Source: Siderastrea siderea (Eukaryota; Cnidaria; Anthozoa; Scleractinia; Rhizangiidae). Taken from it: a stretch of 64,000 nt of DNA. Every line of letters begins with the position of its first letter. Within the stretch, counting starts at the first letter, position 1. Positions 1-12,700 of the stretch are shown in pieces. The notes beneath the pieces are model-generated. The model had not been told where the DNA came from. It was given only the letters and a program-made list of their open reading frames with translations, and did no database searches. A program made the translations under genes and the position numbers. The stretch spans positions 36,211,943-36,275,942 of the forward strand of contig OZ034970.1 in the NCBI GenBank assembly GCA_964030785.1, written 5' to 3'.

Positions 1-171
1 CTTGACTTCTTTCATTTATTGATATTAATGTAAAACACTACCCACCCAGACTAGCCACTGCTATTTGTGGGATAGTGTAGTTCTTTTATTTTAATTATGA
101 AATTGAATAATGAACTTTGAAACTTTGAAACTTTGAAACTTTGACTCAAATGTAGTGCCAGGCCTGTTAAC

Positions 172-217
<46 letters not shown>

Positions 218-643
218 GCAACTTTATTTCATGGGGGTAAAACACATTTACAGTTAAAAACTGACGAACGTGTGGCCCTCTATTATATTTCATATGAAGT
301 CTTAATAATCAATGTGATAGTCTCAATTTATTTGTCAAATATATTTATTGAGTAATTTAAGTTTATAAAAGATCATTATATTGATATTCTTATAGATGTC
401 CTGAGTCAATCTGGGTGTATTGAAAAGGAAAAACAGGATCTCCAAAGGAAGGGTCAAGAAATGAGAGTAAAGGTCACGGAACTCAAATTACCAATCCCCT
501 TTATTCCCCAGCCCCAACTTTTTAGTTTATATAATGCAAATATTAGTTTTTGTTCCCTATTTCTGCAATTAAATTAAAAACTTTATTCAACTCATTTTTA
601 ATTTAGTTCTTTATTTTTAACTCAGCATGATTGTTTTTTTCAG
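1..643. other. Intronic or upstream sequence left of the first visible CEP170 exon
   Basis: No exon is recognised here. The stretch is AT-rich and contains an AAT microsatellite (about 173-217) just after a short repeat of the word CTTTGAAA. Because the exon at 644 begins inside an FHA domain in phase 0, this is most likely the intron before it. The upstream exons that encode the start of the FHA domain must lie outside the window. Confidence 0.6.
173..217. repeat. (AAT)n trinucleotide microsatellite
   Basis: About 15 uninterrupted AAT units lie in presumed intronic DNA. The poly-Leu and poly-Ile reading frames over it are low-complexity artefacts. Confidence 0.95.
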
Positions 644-719
644 ACATTTGTCAATGAAGTGAGAGTAAGGCAGCAACCAGTGAACTTAAAGCTGAGAGAC
701 AATGTTCGATTTGGATATG
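644..719 (+). CDS. CEP170: CEP170 exon: C-terminal part of the FHA domain, with U12-type AT-AC donor
   Basis: The acceptor is a T-run followed by CAG. The exon reads TFVNEVRV through LRDNVRFGY, the last strands of the CEP170-type FHA fold (phosphothreonine-binding module). The frame hits a stop 9 nt after the exon. There is no usable GT donor at the end. Instead the exon stops at TATG and the intron opens ATATCCTTT at 720-728, the exact consensus of a minor-spliceosome AT-AC 5' splice site. The outgoing phase is 1. The matching U12 branch point and AC acceptor were not found. Confidence 0.8.
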
Positions 720-3700
720 ATATCCTTTAAGAATGGTTTCAAGCTTGAATTACATAGCATAACATTTTATAAAAATAGTTATTATTACGTTTAGGTGTGG
801 TACACTGCTCAGGTCGCTATTTTGGTTGAAAAGCTTTTGTCTAGAAGCACTCAAAATAAGTACATACAGCTATAGTTTGGTTCCTAGGCAAGCTCATAAC
901 CAAGATAATGTGAAAAAGATTCTCAATAATTTACGGCCACAAAAATGTTCACCTTTCGTTTGGTCCAACTTGTATCTTGAATTCTTCTTCTGTGCTAGTT
1001 TTAGCATTCTTTCTTTTTTCCCTTTTTTGGGGGGGAGGGGGAGGTGGAGGGGGTCATTCTTCATATTTTTTTCTTCTTAATGATACAGTTGATTTATTCC
1101 AGCCTGTAGTCTAAAATTTTCTTTTATAGGCAGAAATCCTTATAAAGCCAATCATCAGATCTAGAAATTATAGCATACAAGGTTGAATTTTTTACAAAAC
1201 CAACTCTACATAACATACATGTCTATCAAGTGAAACGATGCGTAGAATAAAATACATGTATAATGCATTTTTTCTTTAATTCTCTAAAGGCCTCTAAAGA
1301 TTAGTTTGTTGGAGTAAAAATTTTTCTAGCATTATTGATTAAGTACTGCATTGATTCATACATGCATAGGTCAATTCTGGAAAATTATGTTCTTGAGAAA
1401 GTCTTTTTTTATAGCTCTCAGTGGCTAGTAATTCAGAATTACAAAAGGTTTGTAACCAATATACTGTGGTAAATTTGTTTAAGTAACACATAGGTAGGCG
1501 AGAATTCTGATTGGTCTTTGTGGTGTCTTGCATTATCCCTAAACAAAACAGAGCAGAAGATATGCAAATGATCTGGCATGTTGTATTGAGATCTGGTTGG
1601 ATTCAGTTGCTTTGTTTCTGTGTTATGAATAACACATACATTAGATAAACCTAAAAGTTCATGTGCTAAATTTCAAAATCAGACAGTTAACTTGTTAATA
1701 TGGAGTTTGTGAATAATGCAGCAGACTATTGAAGAGGAGAGAGTATACATGGTGTGTTTTTCAGACACCATTTCCAGAACTGCTGTTAATTATGGCGATC
1801 GCAACATGTACATCTGCCCTTATCCGTGTGCTCCAATATTTTGTCCTTGTTGCCAGACAGTTGTTCACGTACAATCTCAGGTTAGAAATTTGGTTGTTTT
1901 TTTTTTCTTGTATCAAAAGATTATTAATTTTGCAATCTTTTTGGGTGCCAATGATGTCTGTTTGAGCACAACAATTGTGAGACAGTGTCCTTGAAAAGTT
2001 CATTTTTAATGTCATATAGTCCCTGAATATATTTTATTTTATTTATTTATTATTTTTTTTGGAAGTAAACATACATGGGAAGTTTTAAGCAAATGCAAAC
2101 TTGTACACAGGTTGGCATGTTCACTTGTTTGACCATGTATGTTTGGTGAGACATTTTTTAGTGATTGTTGATCTTTTTTTATTGCTTTGTATTCATAATT
2201 TTTGTCTGAGTTTGTACATACATGTGTTATGCTAATTCTGTGCCTTGGGCCTTCAGACAACATTGAAGTCCTCTATGATTTGCTGGTTGAACTGCTGAAA
2301 ATTATAATACTTTTGTAAAGGGTGTATTTATTCAAAAATATTTTGTTTGATTTCTTTGTAAAGCACTGAAACTAAATCCATTTGAAAGTAATAATCTGCC
2401 AGAGCAAAAGTTGGTTAATTAGTAATACATGTGTAATATTGTTGGCAGCAAAATGGATTGTAAAGTGCAGTGTTTATTTTATCTTCAGCTGCATAAAAAT
2501 GCTCCAGTATTTTCATCACACTGATAAAATACCACAGTGTTTGCCTGAGTGTGATAATCTTTTTCTACAAGATCTTTTGTCTGTCAAAGGGTTTATTTCT
2601 TGCCATTCTTTTCATTAATTTTCAATTCAACACCTGGAAATTTCCGTGGAAGTTATATGTTATATTCACCATTCACCTCCTTGAAAAGTTTAGAGATTGG
2701 TGTAGTTTTGGTAAATTCTGATAGACATTGTAATAATAGCATTCACTAAGTGGATAGTTAATACAGTTACTTGGCAAAAAAAGTGTTTAATTTGTATGGA
2801 AAGTGTGGAATCACAAGAGATGATCCTCATTGAGTTAAAAAATTTTTGGTGAAATTATATATTTTTAATTTCAAACTATGGAATGTTCATAAGATTACTT
2901 GGTGACTTGACAAGTTAAATGTTTGGTGAAATTCAGTGATATTTCCATGAAAATTATTGCAACACAAAAAAAAAGTTTTTGGTGAAATTTCTTTGAATGA
3001 ATCTCGATAATTTTCAATGGAAATTGAAAATTTATTGAGTTGAAATCTTTTGTTAGACTTCAATGGAACTCACTGCACTTAAAATTCATTGAGTTGAAAT
3101 TTTTGCTAGACTTCAATGGAGATCATTGCAGTGTGAATGCATTTTACTCAAGTTGGAATTAATTAAAGTTCCAGTTGTAATATTATTGCTGGCAGCATAT
3201 TATTCTCTTTGCTGAATAATCGGTGTGTTGAGTACATGTATGCTGTAGCTTTGTGGTTGAGACACCTGCAGTGCATGGTGGGATTTGTTTACATCAGTCA
3301 GGGGCATGGATCCCAGACAGGTGGTGTTTTGACAACATAGCAGGTGTCACAGGTCTAAAAGCAGCATGGATGACTGGTTCCCACAGCCGGAGTCAACCAA
3401 AGTTACGGCAGTTAAATCAAAGCATAAGCAAGAAATCCTGGCTCCTTTGTCATCATCCAACACAACCCAGCTTAGTTTTCATGAAAATAATCAAGCTTAA
3501 ATTTTATGTACATTGTAGAACTCTTAGGAACCCTGGCTGAGCCAATGATGAACATTTATGAATTGAAAATGGATAATTAGCATATGAAAGGATTAAATGT
3601 TTTTGTTTGCTTTTGAAGCAGAGAATATAATCAGCTCATGTGGTTTTCTGACAGTTTAGGGAAGGGTGGATTTGAGAAATTTTTAGGGGGTTCCTTTTGC

Positions 3701-6700
3701 CTTTTATAGATACAATTTGCTGATCAGAATTTTTTGCATCTGGCTTTGCCTTTTGCTTAAGATTTTTGTGAACAAAGCAGTCATCACAATTAATATTTCT
3801 TGACAAATTCAACTTCTAGACGTAATTGAATGTATTTTAAGAGATCAGCTGATATGTAAATTCCATGTGCTTGACAGTTTTGAGTTTTTCTCTTAAATTC
3901 ACAGATTCATGTCAAAAATTTCCTTTCTTTTTTAAAGCTGATTTCTTTAAAAAAAATTGTAGTACACTTGGGGACTTTCTTGTTTATTTTGATTCCATTT
4001 GACTTCGCTTTTTCCTGACTGATCACAGTTTTCTAAATTGTATTAAATTATAATGAGTCAACTACCAGACACTACTTGTCATGCAGTATTTTACTGATCT
4101 TCACAAAAGAAATCGATACTTTAAAATTGAAAAAATTGAATTCAAGAATTTTTTCTTGGTGTATGTGGTTGCCAAGAGAAAGGAACACATGAGTTTTGAG
4201 TTTTGAATGTGATGTTGCTTTTTTGTGTGAGAGTATCATGTGAAGAAAGGATTCTCTATGGCCCTAAATGGATTTCAATTGAAGAAACAGGGACTCTCTG
4301 TGATGTTCTTCGCTGTGCTACAGGAGATAAATACCTATCAAGAAGGGTTAAAGTTGTTGTGTCCAGTGAGAAGTCGCCGAGGGATTTGTCCTTCGTGAAA
4401 CTCGGTCTTCCAGTGGTGATTTTGGATAAAACTGACAAGAAGGTTGTAAGCTTCCTGTTGAAGCCTGAAGAAGCTGTCATCACAGTAAGCAATCTTTATT
4501 TTGAGATGCTTGTTTAGTGACTAAAAACCGATCAATGGCAATATTTTATTTAATCTGTAGACACTTACAGTTTTTTCACTGTACAGTTAGAATATGATCA
4601 ATGCACTATGTTCTAGACTGCACTACTGCTAATCTTTAAAAGCTTCCCGCATTTGTTGTTGTTAATTCAAATAACATTGAAAATAAAGATCTGCATGTGC
4701 TATGTTTGGGTGTAAATTCAGTTAATGGATGAGTGGATGTTCAATTTATATGATTTAAGCCGTCTTGACATTGTGTAACTTCCAGTCTCCATGCTCTAAC
4801 ACAATTTAAGCATCAAATCCTTAATTTGCAGATATTGTATCAGGGAAGGTGTTCTTGCTTTAAATTGTGGTTTATTGTTGACATGTTTACATCACTTTTC
4901 AAGAATTTGTATTTTTGTTTTATGTTGGCAAGAAGCTGAATCAAATCAATGGTAGCTTATTCATGATACAAATTAACTGAAGGCACGCAGCTGTGATATA
5001 TAAATCAGTGGACCAAGCAATCTGAAATCATATGGCTCTTACTTTTTCTGCCCCATTACTTTTCACTTAAGACTGCAATGTTATGTTTCCTCAATGATCG
5101 GTCATGTTGTTAATCTGTTCACTTAATAATTTACTTGTAGTTTTACTGTTTTTGCACCAATTGTGGACTAAATGCTTCTTATCGTGATTCTTGAAATTTT
5201 AGACTGAAATAGTTACCTAAAAATACATGCTGCATGTTGGTTTGAATGATGCTGGAAGTTTTGTACCATAACATTTCTTACGTTAAGTTTAGTTATCTAC
5301 AATCTGCCTCAGGTCCACAAGTCTACGATTTTCCATGGCACTGTTCATTTATATTTTTAAGTGTTTTAATTGCAGGGGTACTCTCAATAGTGGGCTATTC
5401 GGGGAGGATCTGCCATAAAGGGGTGCCTTTTTTAAGCTCACAGTATACTAAAGGATGGGGAAAATTGTCATGATTGTAGTATACGAAAGAGTCACAAAAT
5501 CGGCCGCAAAGTAACAGAAATGGTGGCAAAAGTGAAGTATATCAAAGCATGCCAAATTTTGGCTGAAATGGCAACACAACACAATTATATAAAAGCTTGC
5601 ACCCTTTGAGCAACTGAGCCAGAATGCCTGAAAGCCCAGGAAAAAATGTGGCAATTATAGGAAATTCTAATGTTGTGGTTTATCCTTGAGGTATAAAAAA
5701 GGGATACAATTTTGCTCTAGGTATATGAAAGGGGTTCAATTTCGGTACAAATTAGTATAATTTATTAAAGGCCAAGGGTTTGAACCTCCAGGTGGAGCCA
5801 TTCCGTATAAAACTTTATTCAGTGCCCCCCCTCCCCCCTCCCCCTGGGTTTTAATCTAAATGAGCAGACCTTTGGTGTTTTTAAAATGTATGTCAACCTA
5901 CAATCCAGTTATTCCATTTCTTGACATCCGAAGAAAAATCCATTTCTTAAAAGTTTTATTATCATATTTTAATGTGAGATCAAGTGGCACTTATTATATT
6001 CTGTCAATAATTATTTGATATACCCTTATAGTACCGTTAGTGATTTTTTCTTTGTTACTTTAAATTTCAAAATTGTTTTTCAGATCCTATAGTGCAAATG
6101 TGACTGACTTGCCTTAGACAGATTTATGTTATTCTAGATAGTTGAACAACATGATACATAAATACATAAAAATTCTTATTTGTGCTAGGCTTTCCAGAAT
6201 TGATTACAAACTAAAAATATCAAATTTATCTTGCGTGGTAGATTATGTGTTATTATTTTTATTTGGAGAAAAAAAGTATTCTCTAGAAAATATAAATCAT
6301 GTTGAATTTTATGCCCAGCATAATTCAAGATTGCCACATTTTGTACACCCTGTTCTCACTTGAAACCCAAAACAAAAATGTGACTGGCTCAGTACACATA
6401 GGGAATTTACCAGACTTTGTAGTGATGTGCAAAGCATTCAATTAGGATATAACATTAATATTACACATATGATGGGTGATTCTGCCAAGCACAAATTGGC
6501 CCTACACTGTGTATGTAAACTCTTTCACTATAATGGTAAACATAACGGTTTGAAACAATTGAAAACACATTTTGTTTACAGTTGAACATTTTGTAAAGAT
6601 GAAAGTTCACAAATTAAAGAATATTGTTGGTACAGCAAGGTGCCTGCAGAGCCAGTGGGGACTCCCAGATATACAATGTAAGTGGCAGGGGTGCTTCTTG

Positions 6701-9700
6701 TCACACCCGGGGGGGGGGGGGTACTCCCTTTTCCTCATGTGGCCTTAATGGGGACGTGCGGCCCAATAGGGTATGGTTTTCAGAGGGTGTTGTCTTGAAC
6801 GGGGTATCGATTTCATCAATTTTTGTCTTAAACAGGGTGTCATTACACGACCTTATGTATTCATTAATTTACAGAGGCCTCACCACAGGCCAACTTTTTA
6901 CCAGTTTGCCAATGTATAGCATATTGAAATAAGAAACAGTCTTTGACTAGTCCACTCTAGCTGTAAAGAGGGTTTGATGTTGGGTTAAATGTCTTGGACA
7001 GGGTATGAAGAATCTGAATTCTGTCCCCGGTGTGATACACATGTACATATGAAACTAGCACCCACCTCCCCCACAAATTTGAGTGAAAAATGAACTTTGG
7101 GCACCTTTTAGTTGGTTTTCTTTTCAAAGTTTTTGGTGACACCCATGTCACTTTTGAGTACTTAAACATGAAGCGAGCCTATATGACTTGAGCCGGGCAT
7201 CAGCCCATCATTCACAATTCCCAACGGGTGCCAAAGGGGCACATTTGAATGGTTCTCTGACCAGACAGGAAGCCATCAAAATGACTTCTCCAAATTCACT
7301 TCAAACATTCTTGCAAGAGCTCTGCCTTTTAAATAAAAATAATTTGTCTTTACCTCTGCGCAAGCTACAATGTAGATGGCTAATTTCAGATCATCGTATG
7401 AATGTGTGAATTCAAAATATAGTCTTTGTTTTTATACTCATGAGTAATGTTTGCTTTGAGAAGTGTTAAAAGAAGAAAATAATTGAGAGGCAAAATACCT
7501 GCCACACAAGACATACTTAATCAAGCTGCGGATCAGCAGGTGTGATGAAGCTGGCATGCTATTGGTGATCATTGAGTCATTGAATCAAATTACATGGAAT
7601 TTCATCTTATCCCATTCCTAGTGTTTCAGAGAGAACTATTTTTTTGTCGTAATGGCCAGTAATGAGATCAATTGGTTCAATCAAAACAACACTGCATTGT
7701 AAGCTTAATGAGAACTTTTGGCAAATTATTAGCTTAAAGTTTTTTAAATCTATCCCATGATCTGTCTTGAAATGAACTTTTTTGGCTTTCATCTGTTTTA
7801 AAACAGTTTTTAAATATCTTAGCTGTGGACATAATTTTTTGTTGTTCCACAAAATTTAATTTCAGACTGATACCAGCATTTATTAACTCGATCCAGCTGA
7901 GATCTTGTTAACTCATCAGTGCAACGTGTTAGTTGTCATTTAAGTTTTTTATGATTTTATTATTCATTAGAGAGCCAGCTATTCAAATCAAGCAAAGGAA
8001 AAGGTTGTAAAATAAAATGTTCAAACAGTTCACAACAGTTGCTTCCTCTGCAATTTAAATTGTCACTCAACAGATAAAGCCAACAACTAAATGTTTCCCA
8101 TGATCCTTTTTAGGTTCACTCCATGTTTAATGAACGATGCCTTTGTCAAGAAAAATTTAACATGTATTATCACAGCTAATACGTGGTTTTGTGTACTTTC
8201 ATTTGAATTAAGTTGTCAACATAAGCAGAGCCGCAGGGATAATTTCTTTCATGCCAAATAATAAAATTTTCCTTAAATGTCCAAAGACTCAAATACATTT
8301 CGTGTGGAGCTTTGCCCTCAGAGGAAAAGGCAATCTACTTTTGGTGATGAATATAAACCAGAAAGACAGCACTTTAATGGAAACAATGTTTATCCTATGG
8401 AAACAGTTTGGGAGTCAAACAGCAGCCAGGTTTATATTTAAATAAATTAGGCATTGTCTCAAATACCTTTTAGAGATTAAACTCAGTTCCAAATTAAAGC
8501 AACAACAATCCTTTACTTATATACAGTTTCTTTTCAAGATATCACATTTGCAAGGCCATATCATAGTCCATTGTGTTGTTCCAGAAAATATCCATACTCC
8601 CCCCACAGAGGGTTTTTTTGGGGGTTTGAGCCCCCACTGCTCTGAAATTCCAGTTTAAGCTCATACATTCCTTTAACAATTTGGCCTTTAAGACCCCCTC
8701 CCCCTTTGAATTTCCAATGACCCTCTGTGGTGGGGTATGGATATTTTCTGGAACCATGTTCCAGCACCCTGGTCGTTGAGGATTTGTTTGTAGAGGGGAT
8801 GGGGGAAGGGGGGACCTGGGGATGAAGGGGGCAGAAGCGAGAGAGAATGGGGTGGAACTGCGATAAAATGGCATAAGGAAGCAGGTGGCTCCTTTGTATT
8901 GCACAGTGGCAGTAGCCACCAGGGAATGGGTGGCAACCAGGAGTAAATGTACTAGAAGCAGAGAGATCACACCCCTTGCCCTTAGCCCCCTTTCCCTTAC
9001 TTGCTTGGGCTCCAGAAGAGACAAAAAGACCAGGTGGGTGGCTTTCCATCCCCAGGGGGGTACTCAAAGTATACATGACGGGGGGGGGGCCGACGGAGCT
9101 TCATATTGCAAACCCAAAAAAATACACAAGCCTGAAATTTTAGACCCAAAAAAAATACCTGGCATCAAAATTTCCAACCCAAAAAAATACAAGAACACGG
9201 AACACACGTCGCTGAAAAAAAGTTTGAATGAATATTTTTCTGATCCACTGATGGCAACGAAAACCCAAAACAAAAAGTTCGCTCGGAGATAAGACCCAAA
9301 AAAAATATGCGTATTTTTTTAAGACCTAAAAAATACGTGACAAATCTCTTGACCCGAAAAAATACCGAGCGTGTAAATTTTGAACCTAAAAAAATACATC
9401 GGACCCCCCGTCATGTATACTTCGAGTACCCCCCCTGGGTTTCCATCTAGGTATCTTGTTTGCTACAGAACACTATGCCGTCTTTCTGATATTGCCTACA
9501 GGAATGTGTTGTTATCAGAATCTTGAAGAATTTTCTCTATTAAACCATGAAAACAAATTTTATGGGATGTCCTACGTCACGTCCCTCCCCCTTGACCAAA
9601 CCAGGAACTTTGTGCAGTATCTTAATTGTTGTGTACAATTATTGGAAGTTAACTACTTTGAACAAATTTGAATGTAAGTGCTATTATTCAAAGTAGTCTC

Positions 9701-12700
9701 TCCTTGCGGACACCTTCATATACGTTGTACATCATTCCGTCTCTGAAAGAGACCGATTAAAATTCCTGTAAAGTAGATCTATCTCCATAATGCAGACACC
9801 TCCTAAATACAAACACTTGGTCCTGTCCCTTCGGTGTCCATATCAAAGAAGCCTGTATGTACGTCTCTCAACAATGTGTAAAATATTGGGTTCCTCTGAG
9901 GTGAATAAATGCCAAATTGCCTGAGAACAGACTTTTCTGCTTAATTGTTAGTAAAATTAATTAATGGTATTCTTTCTCTGTTTTACTTTTAATCTCAGCC
10001 TGCAGCTGAAAGGAAACTTTCCATCCAGTCATCTACTCAATCCCATCAAACTAATTCAGATGAAGATGATCAGCGCTCTGGAACGCCTGATCAGGAGATT
10101 TTTAACATGTACCATGTGAGTAGTAGTAATTTGTCATAGAGTTGGGCTTTTATAAAAACTAATTGACTGATTAGTTGTACCTGAATGAGACAGAATGAAT
10201 AAGACAGAATGTGATGAACTTAGCAAGACTAGTCCCTGTGCAACTTTACCTTGCATGTCTATAAGTTTATTGTATTCATTATATAGTTGTTTTAGTCTTT
10301 GACATCACAAAAGGACTTAACTGTTGTTTGGAGAACTCAACAGTATTTGAGTGTTGCATTTGACAGTACTGTGCCTTTCAATAACACTGTCAACAAGTGA
10401 TTGCATTTTTCATTGCTGTGCATCGTTGCTGGGTTTGTACGCATCCTGGAAAACCGAAAAAGTCGCGAAATTTTAGAATTTCATTTTCCAGGCCTGAAGC
10501 ATCATGGGAATTAAGATTTTGTCATAGAATGTCATGGACAAAGAGGTTCATTGTACGAAATAAATTCAACAGTTAATTTTTTCATGAGTAAAAAAGCAAG
10601 AAGAGGAAATTATTGGGTCTCAAAATGAATTTAGTTGACAGTTTTTGAAAACAAAACCTTGCCTGGCAGAGTTAGGTCGTGGAAAAAAGGTCATGGAAAA
10701 TTGTGGAACTTTAAAATCTTTAAAGGGTATGAACCCTGTGGTTTGGAATTCTCAGAAAACAAAGACCATTAGTTCCAGGGATTCAAAAAGTCATTCTCAT
10801 TTTCTGTGAGTTTGGTTCGCTTTGTCAGTTTCTGTCTTTTCTGGTTTGTTAGTTATCGACATATTTATCATTGACAGCAATAAAAAATGCAATCATTAAT
10901 TGGGTTTGAAGTTAAGAGTTCACATGTTATTGAAAACCACATTATACAGGGGGAATAGTCTCCTATATAAGTGATATGGGTATCTGCTGCCACGAAGGGT
11001 ATGATTTTCAAGCAGTTTAGTCTAGGATAGGACAGAGAAACCAGGGAGTTTTGATCTGAAAAAGGATGTGATTTACTGGGAAACTTGTCAGTAGTATGAA
11101 GAATTTAGTCCAGAATAGGAATTGAAACTTGGTGAGGTTGGGATTAGGTGGGGGTTTTTGGTGTGCAGTCTAAAATAGGGTTGCAAAATACAGCTTAACC
11201 CTTTAAGCCGCAATAGTGATCAGCATCAAATTTCTCCTTGTCATATCAATGCATTATAACACATAAAGGTCATGAGAATTGGGGAAATGATCACCAAATA
11301 TAAAGTGTCTTGATGTCTTAGTAAGTTCTTCCAAATTATTAGTACTTAATGAAATGCTTGGAGACCAAGAAGGAGAATTTGAATAATGATGCCGGGGCGT
11401 AAAGGATTAACATAGTCTGGTATAGGGTAACGGTCTCAGAGTCCTAGCAGCACACCCATTACCCAAAAATTCAAAAATTCATGGAGTACCCTACCAGGCC
11501 ACAATCTAACCACATAGCTTTTGAATCTGTGATCAAAGCCATTTAGATGAAAGCTGTTTAGTTGTACCCTTTTCATTGGTGTTGTTAGTTTTTCACCATT
11601 TTACAAAATGACACAACTAAACTGTTAATTTTTCATTTTTTTTCTCCAGGGTGTGCACTCACCTCATTCTCCCCAGTCTCAATTCCACCCTTACCCCCAT
11701 TATCCTTATATGGCACCAATGTATCACCACCCTCCCCCTGTAATGTGCCACTGTCCATCATGCACTGGACACAGGTCGCCTGTCCACTCCCCCCATGGGG
11801 GTGCACCTGGTGGCTTTGTTCATCATCAGATGGGTCCTCATGCAAGCTGGAGTCATGCATCACCCATGGCATTTCAAGTCAGGTGAGTCTGACTTAAGCT
11901 ACGAGTGTTGCTGTAGAACACTTTTCGAACTTTTGAGTCTGTTGATGAAACTCTAACTAATGTGACTCTCCTGATGAAAGCTGGTGAGAGCGTTTACCTG
12001 TGTTACTGTTTATTATGCTCTACAAGCTGGTTCTAACTTTAGAGTCCATGGGTAAAATACGAAGGTGTGACTATACAAACGAAAGCTACTGAGCAATACG
12101 TCCATGTCAGTTTCTTAGGTCTATTGCGCTTTGCATTGAGAGCATTTTTTGTTTTGTATGTTTTAATTTGTTCCTTTCCTTCCTTCCTTCCTTTCCTTCC
12201 TTCCTTCCTTCCTTCCTTCGTTCGTTCGTTCCTTCCTTCCTTCCTTCCTTCCTTCCTTCCTTCCTCCCTTCCTTCCTTCTTTTCTTCCTTCCTTCCTTCC
12301 TTCCTTCCTTCCTTCCTTCCTTCCTTCCTTCCTTCCTTCCTTCCTTCCTTCCTTCCTTCCTTCCTCCCTTCCTTCCTTCTTTTCTTCCTTCCTTCCTTCC
12401 TTCCTTCCTTCCTTCCTCCTTCCTTTTTCCTTTCTTTGTTTCTTTCTTTCTTTCTTCCTTCCTTCCATCCTTACTTACAGTACTTTCTTTCTTTCTTTCT
12501 TTCTTTTATTTAATTAGGTATTTTTATTTATCTATTTACATTTTATTTTGTACTGATGTACCTTTTGTTTTGATTATTGATAACTCACTTGATAATTGTC
12601 TTCTTGTCAGGCCAAGACTACAAAGGCCCTTGTCAGGTAGGCCAACAATCAGTTGTGTATTTTTTCTTGGCATTATTTAGATTGTCAAAATACACCATAG

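Noticed and set aside
8542..9292. Overlapping 130-170 codon frames on both strands
   Set aside because: They run across two MITEs and G/C tracts; no conserved motif, and the frames end at repeat edges.
12067..12680. Open frames of 100-170 codons on both strands (FLPS and KEGR repeats)
   Set aside because: They are direct translations of the CCTT microsatellite with no unique sequence.
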